DNA of 64,000 nt. It comes from Bugulina stolonifera (lineage: Eukaryota > Bryozoa > Gymnolaemata > Cheilostomatida > Bugulidae). Positions within the stretch are counted from its first letter, which is position 1. Each line of letters opens with the position of its first letter. The position numbers and the translations under genes were made by a program. Positions 1 through 12,586 of this stretch are shown in pieces. The notes beneath the pieces were generated by a model that was not told the origin of the DNA, ran no database searches, and was given only the letters and a program-made list of their open reading frames with translations. The stretch lies in contig OW285194.1 of the NCBI GenBank assembly GCA_935421135.1, positions 10,439,376 to 10,503,375 on the forward strand. Direction: 5' to 3'.

Positions 1-2340
1 ATTGTACAGTATACCTCCAGTGTATGCAGGCTGCCAATGTTAATGAACACCCATATTTATGCATTTGGCAGTGTAATTCCAACACATCCAACAAAGATTA
101 CTGACATATTGAGTAATCTATTCTGGAAATTACTAACATTGCTCTACAGCTGCCAATATTTTCTAAAAGCTTCCTAAAAGCATAATTTAAGACTTTATAA
201 TGAAATACAGTATACATGTGTTAATATGCCAATATTTAGCAAGGTGAGCAAAATAGGGTGTTGCATTTACAATCATTGTAAGCAATGAAAAACTGATATA
301 GGTGTTATTAAAGTTTAACCTGTACAATGTGCAATTAGAAAATATTTACCTGCTCTAGCTCTGCTGACTGCTGAATGACACAGAGTATTGCAAATGACTT
401 CATCAAACAAGCCTGAATGGAGCTAATATTATCACAAATCACTTTAAGAACTATTCATGTTTATGAAAAATAAATATTTCGAAAGCTTTAACACAATAGT
501 GAAATTTATCCCATGAAACCTACAAAATTTTTACAATTAATGCAAAATATATGGCCAATGTACTTAAACTTCCTTGTCTGACATAACTATAAAGCTACAA
601 CACTTTTATTACTTGTTACTTGTAGTTACAAATTCAGCCTGTAATAATAATATTGATCTAATGATTCACAAACAATGGATGCAATTATGAACGATTAGTA
701 TATAGAAGGTGTAGCTACATGTAGCTAAACACTGCCCTATCTCAAGGTAGGTAGCATGATATTATCAGAGTACAAAAGAAGTATAAAAATAATAGGGGGA
801 GGAAAAAGGGAAAACGAGTTGTGGGAGTTGGCTGCCCTTAGCGTAAACGCTGGTTTTAAACATTGAAGCTGGAATAGCTAACGTGTAAATTTATACAGGA
901 GACCCTGTTTTTGCTAAATCTCTAGCCAATAACCAAAACTGATTTCGAATAGTAATTCTATAATTGAACCGACATTATATACATGTATATATTACCTGAT
1001 TATAACAGCAGCAGTTGCGACAATGAAGACTAGACGTACTGTGGCGAGTCAAACACTGACATTATCCATATTTACTCATTCACACATTACTATATTGGCT
1101 TACCTTGTACTCTTATTATACATGCATGAACATTACCCTTATTATAACCAACTACTGTTATATAGTGTGCTTCTATTATTGTATTCTTAACCAATCAGAC
1201 TATTGCAATTACACTTGGTTTTTCCCTTATTATATAAGCAATTATCTTCTCTTGTCTGATTACACATGCTAAGTCTTTTACTGTACACTTTTCCGAGGCC
1301 AATGTCTCCAAACATGGCCATATTGTAATGTTTTTGAGTACTATTGCATACAAGAGCCGAGGGCTACAAGTATGTGAAGGGCTTGGAAGGTGGTAGAGGC
1401 CAACCAAGTGTACATTCTGCTCATTACATAAAAGAGTGAACAGTTATGGGTGCTCTTTGTAGTGTAGATTATATCAGACGTAGGCCGATGCCGAGACTCA
1501 TTAGAGCTCAGGACCGACGTAGGTCATGTAGAGTTTATACTCCGAGGGAGTGTAGAGAAAGAATGTCTAACCTTGAGAACCTAAGTCCGACGCTAGGTTC
1601 ATTAGAACCCGGGATCGACCTAAGCCTAAGGGGTGGATAGAGATATGCTTAGCCTAGGATGAGGTGAACTCGAGCCGTACTGAATCCAAAGGATTCTCAG
1701 GTGGAGTTACCCGCCTAAAGAGTAAGCCTCTGTAGGTTGAGTTAGGAGATTTTGCTTTATTCAAGCGCAATCAACAACTGATTCACAATAGAAAATGCTC
1801 TGCCTTATATACATAACAAACATTCGGTAAAAATGGTACGACATGGTATCGGGCGGCCGACAGAGGGTCGGCTCCAGAACTTACGCAACAATATGTCTGG
1901 TTCCGCCCGACCTGGCCATATGAAAAGGTCGGCCATGGCACAAAAAGTGCTTACAATAGGTAAAAGCATGTCGTGTGTGAATATGAGCTAAATCCATCCA
2001 CGTAGTTACATATAATATAAAGTGGCAAAAAGACTCTAACAATATGCAATCAAGCAAGGACAGACAATTACTAAATAAGTATGAATGTGGGAAAAACCAA
2101 GTTGCAATAGAGAGTAATTCCAAGACTTGATTGCTAATACAGACATGTATATAAGACACGCAGTGGATAATAGGGTATTGAATGCATAGATAATAATAGA
2201 TAGACAATGCATGGATATGTGAATTACAGTATATGAATAGGGTTAATTGTCAGCTCATGATATTGTTAGTGTGGCTGGCCTAGGTGCCATTACCACAGAG
2301 GCTGTTTCACCACAATATTAGGGTAATGCACAACTTTTGA
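1..2340. other. Gene-poor left flank
   Basis: No exon with convincing splice sites or a recognisable protein was found here. The DNA is AT-rich up to about 1440, then less so from about 1446 to 1930, where motifs resembling the LTRs of the 34-41 kb retroelement occur (repeated gtcgg and ccgac, and a stretch with gcaacaa, ccgcccgac and ggtcggccatgg). That part could be an old LTR fragment, but no matching ends or target-site duplication were found. The short open frames here look like chance. Confidence 0.4.
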
Positions 2341-2791
2341 TTACAGCAAAAGTACAATATGCATGCATGTGTAGCATCCATAAACAAATACCCATGATTG
2401 CCAAAGGCATCTGGTTCCACTGGAGATGACTGAAGGCTCACTGGTAACCGTAACTGGAGGAATAGCAGCAGTTGGGAGGCTAGATGAAGGGACGATCACG
2501 GTTTTGATCTTCAAAACACAATATAGCAATACAATATGATGAAGAACATAGTCATCACTTGCTAGTAATCAACTTACACTTATGCAATATACCAAATTCA
2601 CTGACTAGGTCTAGGCTGGGCAGCTTTATGAATGGAAATGTCACTGATAGATGTACACTGATAAGCTGTGAAAGCCAAAACCAAATAATTGACACATGAA
2701 TGTAGTGACCTGGTAGGTGGATATTCACATACATATTAATGTTGCCCTTTTACAAGGCATTTACAAGCAATTCATGTAAAGATACATGTTA

Positions 2792-4368
2792 CAAGGGCGT
2801 ATTTTAAGGGGCGGCAGGGAGGCACTGCCGCCCCTGTTGCCAAAATAAAGTGGCCTAAAAACACTACTTTTGAAAATTTGAGACTTTTCCCCTCAATATT
2901 TGCTTCATTTCCGGTTTGCGACCGAAGCGTTATCACTCTAGTTATAACTCTATGGCGTTATCACTCTACTTATAACTCTATGGTGTTGCGTCGTAACAAT
3001 AACCAGTAATCTTGGATTAATTACTACATTGGAAGTGGCACACAAAGGGGTCCATAAAACTGTGTGCTCTGCTAAAAGACTCTATGGCTATGCCAAGGTT
3101 AAAAACTTGCGGTCTTGTGAATGAATAAATAAATATTTTTTATGAATAGTTATTTATACCAAGGAAAAAGTAATAAATGCAAAAGTAAAAGTGGTGAACA
3201 GTTGAATCAGGTGAATCAATCTGTAAGTCACTGTTATCCATGAGGTGGTTCCTTCCCTGTCACTGACTACGAGCAGGTGCATGAAATTTAATTCCAATAT
3301 TTATATTATATTATTTTCTTTTGGCTTCTTTCAAAAATATTTATGATAATGATTCATTCTTTTAATAATTATAATTAGAAGTGTTTGCATTCATTTTAGT
3401 TATTCATTCCGGCCACTCCACTGGCAGCTACTACTCTACTGCTACATTCACTACTATCAACTAAATAAGTATTGTAAAAAAAATACTAATTTAAAAATAT
3501 AATTATAATTATAATAATAAATATAACAATAATGAAATATAATTTTAATTTTAAATTTATATATAATATAATTATACTATTAATATTATCTTAGCTTTGC
3601 TAGGCTGCCACACTTTTCTTGCAAAGATATTTATTTTAAATGCATTTTATTTAAAATAATTAATTTATAATGACAATAGTTGTTGATCACCTATTAAAAC
3701 TGGAAAATTTTAATTTATAAAATACACTTGCGCCTATGGACTCTTTGTAAAAAGATACAATCATGCAGTATTGTAGTTATTATAAAAATCTACTAACTAG
3801 TAATAGTACTGTAACACTCACTCTTGTTGCAAGTAGTAGCAACTGTATTAAGCAGAAGTAGTAATGAGTACTTGTTGTAGTGATGCTAGAACTAGCATGC
3901 TGCTATGTCTAATTTTTGCACTTCAGAGAGTAAAGGTGCAAACACACGGGAGCGTTTTGGGGCGAGCGTTTTCTAAGCAAGCGTCGAACGCTATGCCCTT
4001 GATAAACACACGGGGCAAACGAAGAGCACGGCGATTTAACCATTAGCCAATGACATGCCGGTATGTATTCACTCCGCGATAATCCACGTGTTTATGTTTA
4101 CTAACTCCATTTACCAGCCAATCAGTGCCGAGCGAATCGTCTCAATACCTCGGCAGGCTGAGCTCGAGCGTTTTGAGAGCGTTGGCACTCTGGCGATTCG
4201 CGAGCGTCAAATTCGCCCCAAAACACTCTCGTGTGTTTGCACCTTTAGAGTTGAAAATTTTCCGCTGCACGTGCATTTGCGGGGGGTGCCCGCACCCCAC
4301 CCCACCCCGCACCCCCCTCCCACCCAACTTTCTGCCTCCCCACTCAATTTTTCTAACCTACGCCCCTG
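2792..4368. mobile_element. Non-autonomous DNA transposon, CAGGGGCG-type ends
   Basis: The ends form an imperfect inverted repeat: CAAGGGCGTATTTTA on the left, and on the right the complement of CAGGGGCGTAGGTTA. ATGTTA flanks both sides (2786-2791 and 4369-4374), a likely 6-bp target-site duplication. The first 90 bases (gccgcccctg, aaaataaagtggcc) resemble the start of the element at 39269-40704, so both belong to one superfamily. The right end holds a C-rich block (about 4278-4340), also like the other copy. The interior is very AT-rich and has no transposase. A smaller inverted-repeat element sits inside at 3931-4247. It lies in the last presumed intron of gene B. A hAT relative is possible but the class is unproven. 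Confidence 0.65.
3931..4247. mobile_element. MITE with long inverted ends, nested
   Basis: About 35-bp terminal inverted repeats: left begins TAAAGGTGCAAACACACG, and the right arm is its near-exact complement ending CGTGTGTTTGCACCTTTA. Flanking gag at 3928-3930 and 4248-4250 is a possible 3-bp target-site duplication. The interior is rich in CG-containing gagcg repeats. There is no coding capacity. Open frames called here are an effect of the GC-rich interior. Confidence 0.7.
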
Positions 4369-4374
4369 ATGTTA

Positions 4375-5004
4375 GCATATAAATTTATAACTAAGGACCC
4401 ACTCTGTACAAAGCTATGTTAATATAGTGCCTATCAAATTGATTCTGATAAATTTGATGGGCAAAAGAAATAAAAGTTTCCATTGCCAGTTACACTGATG
4501 GCTGTTGGCTTAAGCAGCAAAAATATTTTTGCTGCTAGAAAAGTGGAAATTCAGTTTTGCATTTGCACAACCCTCTGTTTACAAATTACTACCGGTACTT
4601 TTTAAATTGAACGAGAGTTAAATGTGGATAGAGTCAAATTTTTAACAGTACTCCAGTCAAGACTTAAAAAAATTAAAATAAACAAACAATTTCAAAAATA
4701 TTGGGCTACTATGCAAGATCAGTATGCAACGAAAATTGTCTGTCAACATACCAATGATTTTTATGTAATGAAAGTGAGCGAAGAAAAAGAAAAAGGAAAA
4801 CATTTGGAAACCCAGTGCAGATGAGTGAGGACAGGATACCTAATTGAAAGCTACAACTACATGTGCTAACCAAGGTGACTTATTTGATTACTTTACACTC
4901 CATTTTATAATAATAGCAAATCACGTTATCTCACAATGTTAATCTCCTCAATAATAACATTTTTATCTGCTTTCCGAGGCAATAACTAAATTCTCTGGAC
5001 TTAC
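4375..5004. other. Intron sequence of gene B
   Basis: Between the transposon and the last confident exon of gene B. No conserved exon seen. Reading gene B's exon past its GTAAGT donor gives 13 further residues (VSPENLVIASESR) similar to the end of the matching gene A exon, then TAA. The donor may therefore be skipped and the protein may end here instead. Confidence 0.4.
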
Positions 5005-7364
5005 AATGGTGAGTGCAGCTGGATTTGAATATTCAGCTTGGTTTCCTTCACTATCATTAGCTGATATCCTGAAGAAGTATGTGCTGGTGTTAGCCTTTGC
5101 TCCATTTTCAGATATAAAGCCATTAAGTTTACCTGTTTACACAGTTTATAGTATAATAATGTAAGTTGAACTGAGAAAACTGAAAACTTTGAAACATCCT
5201 CCGCTGATATATATTTCTGTATAAAAAATTACAGATTCAAATTTAAATGATACACTTGTCCAAGAACTAGTGAGAGGCAAAAAGCTATCAACATACAATA
5301 CACGTATGCATGTACAAATTGATGGTAAGCAACTATAAAAACAGAATTCAACATAATATTATGAAATGTAATTTATTTGAAGTAATGCACATCCATAGGT
5401 TGAGTTGTCATTTAACGTATATGACTTGCATATATATGACTAAATTTTTTTCAGCAATTTTATAAATATCTATCAAGTGTATGTACTTTAATAGAACTTG
5501 TCCATGAGCGACCCGCATCTTAAGGTTTTTACTGCTATGAGTAACAAATTCTGCAAAGTGTAGATTTATTGCATTTTAATGGTATTCTGGCTAAATATTT
5601 AGTTATTAATAACAATGGTAACTCACCAATGTTAACCTTTAGTTCCTGTGCAGTTCCTGCAGGTGCTAGTAATGTACTTGTATCAGTGAGAATGGATTGA
5701 TGGTCAGCTGGTAAAACTTGAAGATTGTTAAGTGTTAAGTCATTGGACAGCACAAAGGTATATCTACTTGCTACAATGACATTAGTGCACTTACTAAAAG
5801 TGACATTGTTCCAATAAGTTGTACCAAGCAGATGAACATAATTTGTTGTATCAAACAGATACATGTATTATTAGTACGAACAGAATAAAAACGGCAATGA
5901 AAGACATCTTCTTGGTAGTTCGATCAATAGTTATGCAAATTAGCAGGTACAGAATAGTTACATGTACATGTAAGGAAAAACTTGGCTGTTTCGATTTCCA
6001 TAAAAACATGAGTTAAACCATTGGAATTGCTGAAGTCATTGATTAATATATTTGCATATAACTATGACGAGTTTGCTGATAAACACTGTTTTTGAACACT
6101 GAATAAACTGAATTTCTACCTAAACCCACCATTTCCAATGTTAAAATCATCACCAGGTGCTGTCCATCTCAATGTGAAGATTCCATTTTCATCTCCAGAA
6201 ACAGTTAGATCTTTAATCTTTTCTGGTGGAGTTATATCAGAGACAGGGAAGTAGTTACTAACACTCAGAGCACCACCTATCAGAAAAAAACACAATATAC
6301 CTAGTTGCCAATTTTGAGCGTTAATTTGAACATGTGTCACAGCTACCTAGATGTACAATGAAGATATTTTCCGCAGATAAACTCCGGCAAAATTTTGTCG
6401 GCATTCTTTTGGTGCACAAATGTATGGCGCTTTAATGCGGTGAACCACGAAAATATTTTACAATAATCAATCTAAGATCACTTCCTCTAACTAAGCAAAA
6501 TTCCAACCTATAATTCTGGTCCAATGTATTCAACTCTTCTTCTTATCCCAGTTATTTAGTATAATATTTTTTGCTCGAGTTCAATTTGCGGCATCCCATA
6601 TCATCTCATTTTTTAATTATTTTGATGAATTATTTTCCGTTGTTGAGCATCTGAGAGATTGCGCCAGCAGTGAAATATGTTTCTTCTTGTAAAAACTTAA
6701 GTTTAGACACTGTAGTTAATCATCCAATATAGGCGGCAGTAAACTAATTGTTGCCATGACTTCCACTGCAGCAGAAACATACACTCAGCACAAATATTTG
6801 CTCCAGCATGTTTCTCTTCTACGCAGTAGGATTGTCGCACCTGAAGTTGTTCTCCCAACTCTTCCAACAGCATCAGTTGTACAGTTTGTACATCTCTTTC
6901 TTCTGTTAGACACATCTTCGCCTGGTCTTCTATTTTCTCCATCCACTGATATCTACAGATTGTAGAAAGAATGAAAGTATTAATAATTAAGAACATCTTA
7001 CTTTGACCTTAGATGCTCATACAAATAAAACCAACCTGGCAAGCAATGTTAGGCATAAACATGCCTGAATTAATAACAATAATTAGAGATACTTAATCTT
7101 ACTTCAATCTCATAGTAGCCGTCTCCAGAAAACTCATGAGCATTAAATACAGCAGTGTAGATACCATCATGTTGTGTGGAATCCCATCCTAGAATGACAT
7201 ACAATAGTAGTAATTCATGTCAGCTAAGAGATTCGTTTAAAATTCCTTCGCTAGCTAGTTTTGAGTGATTTTCACTTGCATTAAACAAAACTTACCAATT
7301 TTACTTCCCGCTATTTTTCCCAGGTAAGAAAGCAAAGATCTAAAGAGATTTGCATTTTTTCTAA

Positions 7365-7534
7365 TTTGGGGCGGAGAAGGCACTTTACCAACGGCGAAGT
7401 TGCTGATGTAGCACAGGAGCATTAAAGGCTGGATGCCCTTCCTAACACCACCAATGATGACCCTTATGAAAATCAAATTTGGGACTCCCACATGAAAGTC
7501 CAGAGCCCTTACCACTAGGCCACGGCAGCTCCAT
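7365..7534 (-). mobile_element. tRNA-derived SINE
   Basis: Read on the minus strand, the head GGAGCTGCCGTGGCCTAGTG contains a tRNA A-box-like TGGCCTAGTGG. A degraded B-box region follows, then GTTAGGAAGGGCATCCAGCC, a motif I recall from the central part of several animal SINE families (from memory, not searched). The 3' end runs into an A-rich tail near 7350-7365. It lies in the gene B intron between exons 7103-7188 and 7679-7799. The gene-like short frames over it are spurious. Confidence 0.6.
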
Positions 7535-9828
7535 ATTTTTATTCGCAATAAATTCGTTAAAATCAACATGAGGCTGGTTGAAATAACATTTCCTACTTCT
7601 TAAGATCACCGATGTAATGATTATTTTAAATTTGAAATGCTGCAAGTTAAAGTATCAATATTGTAAGTATTATCAAACCTTTTCCATCATCGGTGCATGA
7701 CAATGGTATTTGTTCACCAGTACTTGTTGCTATTGTAGCGATTACACTGAGTCCCAAAATAGGCGTATACTTTTGAAAGACGTCTACGTATATACCAATC
7801 TAAAAACAGATAAATAGATTTTAGAATTCCACCTGCTATTCTTGAAAGAATTCACAACACCAATATAACTTTACCACAGTTATGGTGCAAAATTTTATAA
7901 CTAGAAAGTGCTGTTTTACTAAAAATGTCCCTGCCAATCTAATATTTGTGAATAGGTACCCATCTTTTATCCATGTAATAGTACGTCATCGCATAATAAG
8001 CAAAAATCACAACAAAAACGTAAAAGTGTATGCAGACCTCTATTGTTTTAAAACATAATATATGCAACTTATCCAATTTCTACTTTATACTAGCTCCACC
8101 CAATTATTTTTTGAAAGTTTAATTAAATTTTGCAACTCACTAATAAAATGATTTTCCACACACCATAATGAACTGTTTTACCTGTGTGTTTTCATCAAAT
8201 GGAACCTCATTATTGGTTGTTCTAGTGTTCACAACAATCTGTTCCATGCCAGAGACGGAATTACTTGTGACTATGATAACCACCTTGGGCACAGGATCTG
8301 TTGGGTTGACCTTGGTTATTGTGTACACAATTTCGCCAGTCTACAGAAAAGTCATGCGAGCTGTCTATTTGCCAACAATTAGTGTGAGCTATTATTAGTT
8401 CATGGGATGGCTTAGTACGCATTGCTGACCACAGCTACATTGTATGATTAGTGTGAACAATGGAAAGGTAGTGATATGTCTGAAATATGTATAGGTATGT
8501 TACATGTATAATACTAGTGTAAAATAGTGTTGAGCTATTAATAGAAAGGCTTACTTATTGAAACAAATAATTTACCATAAATAAGCCCTTCCTTATACAT
8601 TATTGTTGACATGTGCTTATACATACAGAATGCAAAATCTTATTTTATACATTGCAATGTATGTATATGTGTAAGTACGACTGACAAAAAGCAACTTGTT
8701 TAAAAGGTATAATTGCTTGCATTAATAAATGTCAAACAATTTAGTCTAAACTACAAATAAGTCGCAATGCTGTTTATGGTTTTTCCAGCAGACTGTTGCA
8801 AACCCCATATGCGGGTTATAGAAAATAGTTTGACATCGACTATAGTGCAGATAATTCATGTACATACCACTATGCTATCTATCCCTACTGTTATAGTCTT
8901 TGGTGCAGCATCCTTGTTGATAGTGACAGTGTTCCCAGTCTCCACAGTAACTGACACACTAATATCAACAGTATAAGAGAAGATTAATGTTGCATTAACA
9001 CCGATGGTAGCGTCAAAGTGTACAGAATCTGTGAGAGGACTGTTGTCTTTTGGCAAACTCACCTCCTTACTTTTAATCTACAACAGTAAAAATTGATATG
9101 GCCATATTCCTTGGAAGTATCAGTAGTATAAACACCAAAATAACTACAATGTAAATTGTACATAAATATGAATATAATAATATATTATCTTTACTCTTGC
9201 ATATAATAGTTATAGGCAGCTTTAATGTCACTGTGTTAGCTCATGCACAGTGTTACATTTTTTTCCAAATCTAACATGTAAATGCTTTAAGCATTATCTT
9301 ACACTTGGACTATCTGCTTTAAAGCCTTCTACTATTAACTACGTATATCATTTATCTATTAGACACGGAGTACTATTTGTGTAACATATTCAGCATATAA
9401 ATTGGGTGAATTATACGCATTACTCAGGTTGAAATTACATGTACACTTAAAATTGGAGTTGTTACTTTAAATGTTTTGCAGAAATAATATTAAAGTTGTG
9501 GGCCTTTTCGGGAGCCCTAAACTTTATCTAGGTGCCACAGTTTAGCGATATACAGTGTACATATAGATGAAAGCCCATAATTACTGGGCTACAGATAATT
9601 ATACCTATATACATGCACACGTATACACTTACTGTACACTGGGCTTCTTATGCCTGATTATAGTTTAACGTTTCATCGAGTGGAGCGAACTCGTTAAAAT
9701 ATAATTTGTATTACTAAACTACTAGTTAACTATATTCACGTGTTGTTTTCATTAGCTGCAGCAACACTGTAGTAAAGTATTAGTGCGATTGATTACAAAT
9801 ATGATGATTGGTTTTAGGCATGGAACCC

Positions 9829-9897
9829 TGCTGCTCTAATAGCGCAATAGGTAGAGTGCTCGACTGTCCATCTGATGGCCGTTCGAATCCCGCTACA
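9829..9897 (+). repeat. tRNA-like sequence (tRNA pseudogene or SINE head)
   Basis: Contains a good A box (TAGCGCAATAGGTAGAGTG) and B box (GTTCGAATCCC) at tRNA-like spacing. The acceptor and T stems do not pair properly (GGCCG opposite CCCGC), and no clean anticodon arm forms. It is therefore better read as a pseudogene or the head of a tRNA-derived SINE than a working tRNA. The same sequence occurs in the duplicate at 58669-58737. Confidence 0.6.
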
Positions 9898-11353
9898 AGA
9901 ATAATATTTTTCTTCTGTTGTCTACCATAAGATTAGCTATACAATACTAAGATAGGATTACTGCAAGTGCAATTCTATATTCAACTATAAGACAATAAAA
10001 AAGGGGTAAATATACTACTTATGAGCCAGAAGATCGGTTTAAAATTGAAATTTTGCCTTACCTGTACCTTACCTCATTTTACCACAACCCTGTACCTTTG
10101 TGGTCGTTAAATTAAAATCTATTTCTAGTGGGGTTCGTTAAATCAAAATCGCATTGTGTCCTTCTTAAGCCCATTCTTACCAAAATTGTTATCTTTTATA
10201 CGCGTTTTATATACCCAGTGTACAGCATATACAAAATATATTTCATACATTTTACATGTACATGTACATTGTATATATGTAGCCTATACATGTATAATGT
10301 ATACACACGTGTACCTAGATTAAACCCAATGGCACTCTTACAATAGCTGTAAATTGTTTACACCGATTCGGAATTGTAGCTTGCATGACACAAATCAGAG
10401 TCTCATCTGCCGTTGTGTCACTCACAGCATAGAAAATCCCTCCGGTGTCTTGGGTGGCCTTTATCAACGCACTACCCATTGCTAGGCTTCATAAAATAAA
10501 AGATGGATAAACTATTGGTTTAACTTTGCTTGAAGCACGTACATTGTGCTGTTAATTAAAGTCATCACAAGTCATATCATTTCATTTGCCTTGTTATCAG
10601 AAGTGAGTTAAGTAATCTACAGAACTACCAAATGAGATACTTCTTCCTGTGTAGCCAGAATGATGATCATGTAAGATAGAGTATGTGAATGATGAATGAT
10701 ACCTGTTTTTATATACATGTTCTCCCAATAACAGCTGTTGAGGTAAGAGAAGAATTATCTAACGAAAGAGGATGCTTAAATTGGAAATACCAGGAAGAAG
10801 GTGCAGGGGTAGACTGAGAAGAAGGTATAATAGATGTGAAAAAAGAAGACATGAAAGCAACAGGAGCGACCATGGAAATGGCAGAAGACAGAAGTGAATG
10901 GAGGAGTAGGACCTACTGTGGCCGAAAGATGATGAGATGATGATGAACAGCTGTTCTGTAGAACTTTAGAGGCAGCTGACCCACCTATCACTCTATGGCT
11001 ACACTGCTCGTATAACTGTAAGATATTATGCTTGGTGTCTTAAGTCAGAATATTGTGTAAAATATATGCAAATGAAATATGTAGTAGCTACCTGAACAAT
11101 ATTGCGTCTACTCTAATACCAGTTTTTGCCAAATCAGGAATTACAGCTGCGACAAATGGAGCTGTGATTTCTATTCCATCAGTTAGAATCAATATCCGTG
11201 AATTGGATGCTCTTTCTCCTGAATGTGCTTTGAGAATCTGCATTGACAAATAATTATAATTATCTTCTTATACATGTACATGTAAATGAACGGTATTTGT
11301 CAAAGAATTGTAAGACGTAGCAGGTGATAAACGAGAACAATGACACTTCTTAC

Positions 11354-11581
11354 TTGACCACATGTGTTTAATGCGTTTCCTATTGCACTGCGCCCACCAG
11401 CTGTACCCGGTACTACAGCTAGTAAGGAATATTTATCCGTTTGAGTTCACAGCTCCGTCATGTTGGCCAATATTGTGGAAACGTGATTGAAAGCTATAAT
11501 TCCAACAGCTGTTCCAGATTTTAGAAATGTTGTAATATATCTTTTCACTGCCGATTCCACTTTGCCTATTCTGTTGTAGTT
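11354..11581 (-). pseudogene. Gene B VWA exon with in-frame TGA
   Basis: A 228-nt exon, the same length as gene A's (27257-27484), with AG acceptor and GTAAGA donor intact. It encodes NYNRIGKVESAVKRYITTF and continues to ILANMTEL, then TGA (11447-11449) where gene A has AGA (Arg413), then an open frame again through LLAVVPGTAGGRSAIGNALN. Splicing out a 41-nt GT-AG segment around the stop would shift the frame, so it does not rescue the reading. The residue aligned to the MIDAS Thr reads GRSAIG rather than GTRIG. Confidence 0.85.
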
Positions 11582-12503
11582 CTACAAAATAAGTTTCAAC
11601 ATAAATATTTGTGCTAGCCAGGGACGGATATAGGAAAAATTCCAACACCAGTCTATTTTCAAGAAGTCATGGATTTCACGCATCTGGGTGAGTTAATACA
11701 AGGTAAGTGAGGAACATGAACATGTATAGGTGCAGTCTACACATATAACATGACTATTACAACACTATTCAACAACTGTCGTACTGCCTGAGCAAGTAAA
11801 TAGAAAATGAATTGAAGCCTGGACATGCATAGTATTGATAGTTTACAGAGCACAGCTAGTATTGCATGCTTGATTGAACACACGCCTAGGATGGTGGCAT
11901 GGGTGCCTATAGCCGCCCTGTTGCTAGCATAAAGATGATTGTTGAAGTTTATTTTCTACAAATAATAATAAAACAAATAAAACTTAACCACATTATTTGC
12001 TTAAATATAATTATTATATAGATAGATATGTGTTTTAGTATGATAACTGCTATAAAAATGCATCAGAGAAACACAGTTAAGTGGTATTGGCAGCATAAAC
12101 ATGTTTCTTACAAAGCAAGCTCCTGAAATCAAGTCAAACCTTACCAGCATACTACCAGAAATATCGAGTGCTAGACACACCACATCTTGCTCACAGCTGA
12201 CCTCTCCGCTTGTCACATTGAGAGTGACAGTAGCACCTTGTGTAGATTGTGTTGTGCTTTTGCTAGCATCTGCTGATTCACTGTACCTCTGTGTGCTAGC
12301 AAACTTGGGTGTTGGTGGCAATGTACCGGCCCGTACCTGATTGTGATCTACCGCTACAATATTGTTAATGTTCTAATACACTTTAATTGAATCTGAATAC
12401 ATATTGTTATATTTCAAAGATTTCACATATATATTTTGGCTTGATCTGAGGAGTAATATAAGGTTCCTTTACATTCATCAGTGTTTGTGATGTCATTGGC
12501 TCT

Positions 12504-12526
12504 ACATGTACATGTACATGTACATG

Positions 12527-12561
<35 letters not shown>

Positions 12562-12586
12562 GTACATGTACATGTACATGTATATG
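12504..12586. repeat. Palindromic TACATG/TACATA microsatellite
   Basis: Hexamer array (TACATG)n-(TACATA)n-(TACATG)n in a gene B intron. The array is itself a near-perfect palindrome and could form cruciforms. It is 6 bp shorter in the duplicate at 61344-61420, the only length difference seen between the two copies. Confidence 0.9.

Noticed and set aside
1446..2300. Possible solo LTR
   Set aside because: Some words resemble the 34-41 kb LTR, but no TG...CA ends or flanking duplication could be matched.
4055..4382. Overlapping frames of 60-104 codons
   Set aside because: They lie within a transposon and its nested MITE and follow the GC-rich ends.
9829..9897. Functional tRNA gene
   Set aside because: A and B boxes are good but the acceptor and T stems do not pair and the anticodon arm is poor.
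11408..11448. Small intron that would remove the gene B TGA
   Set aside because: A GT...AG pair 41 nt apart exists, but removing it shifts the frame of the rest of the exon.
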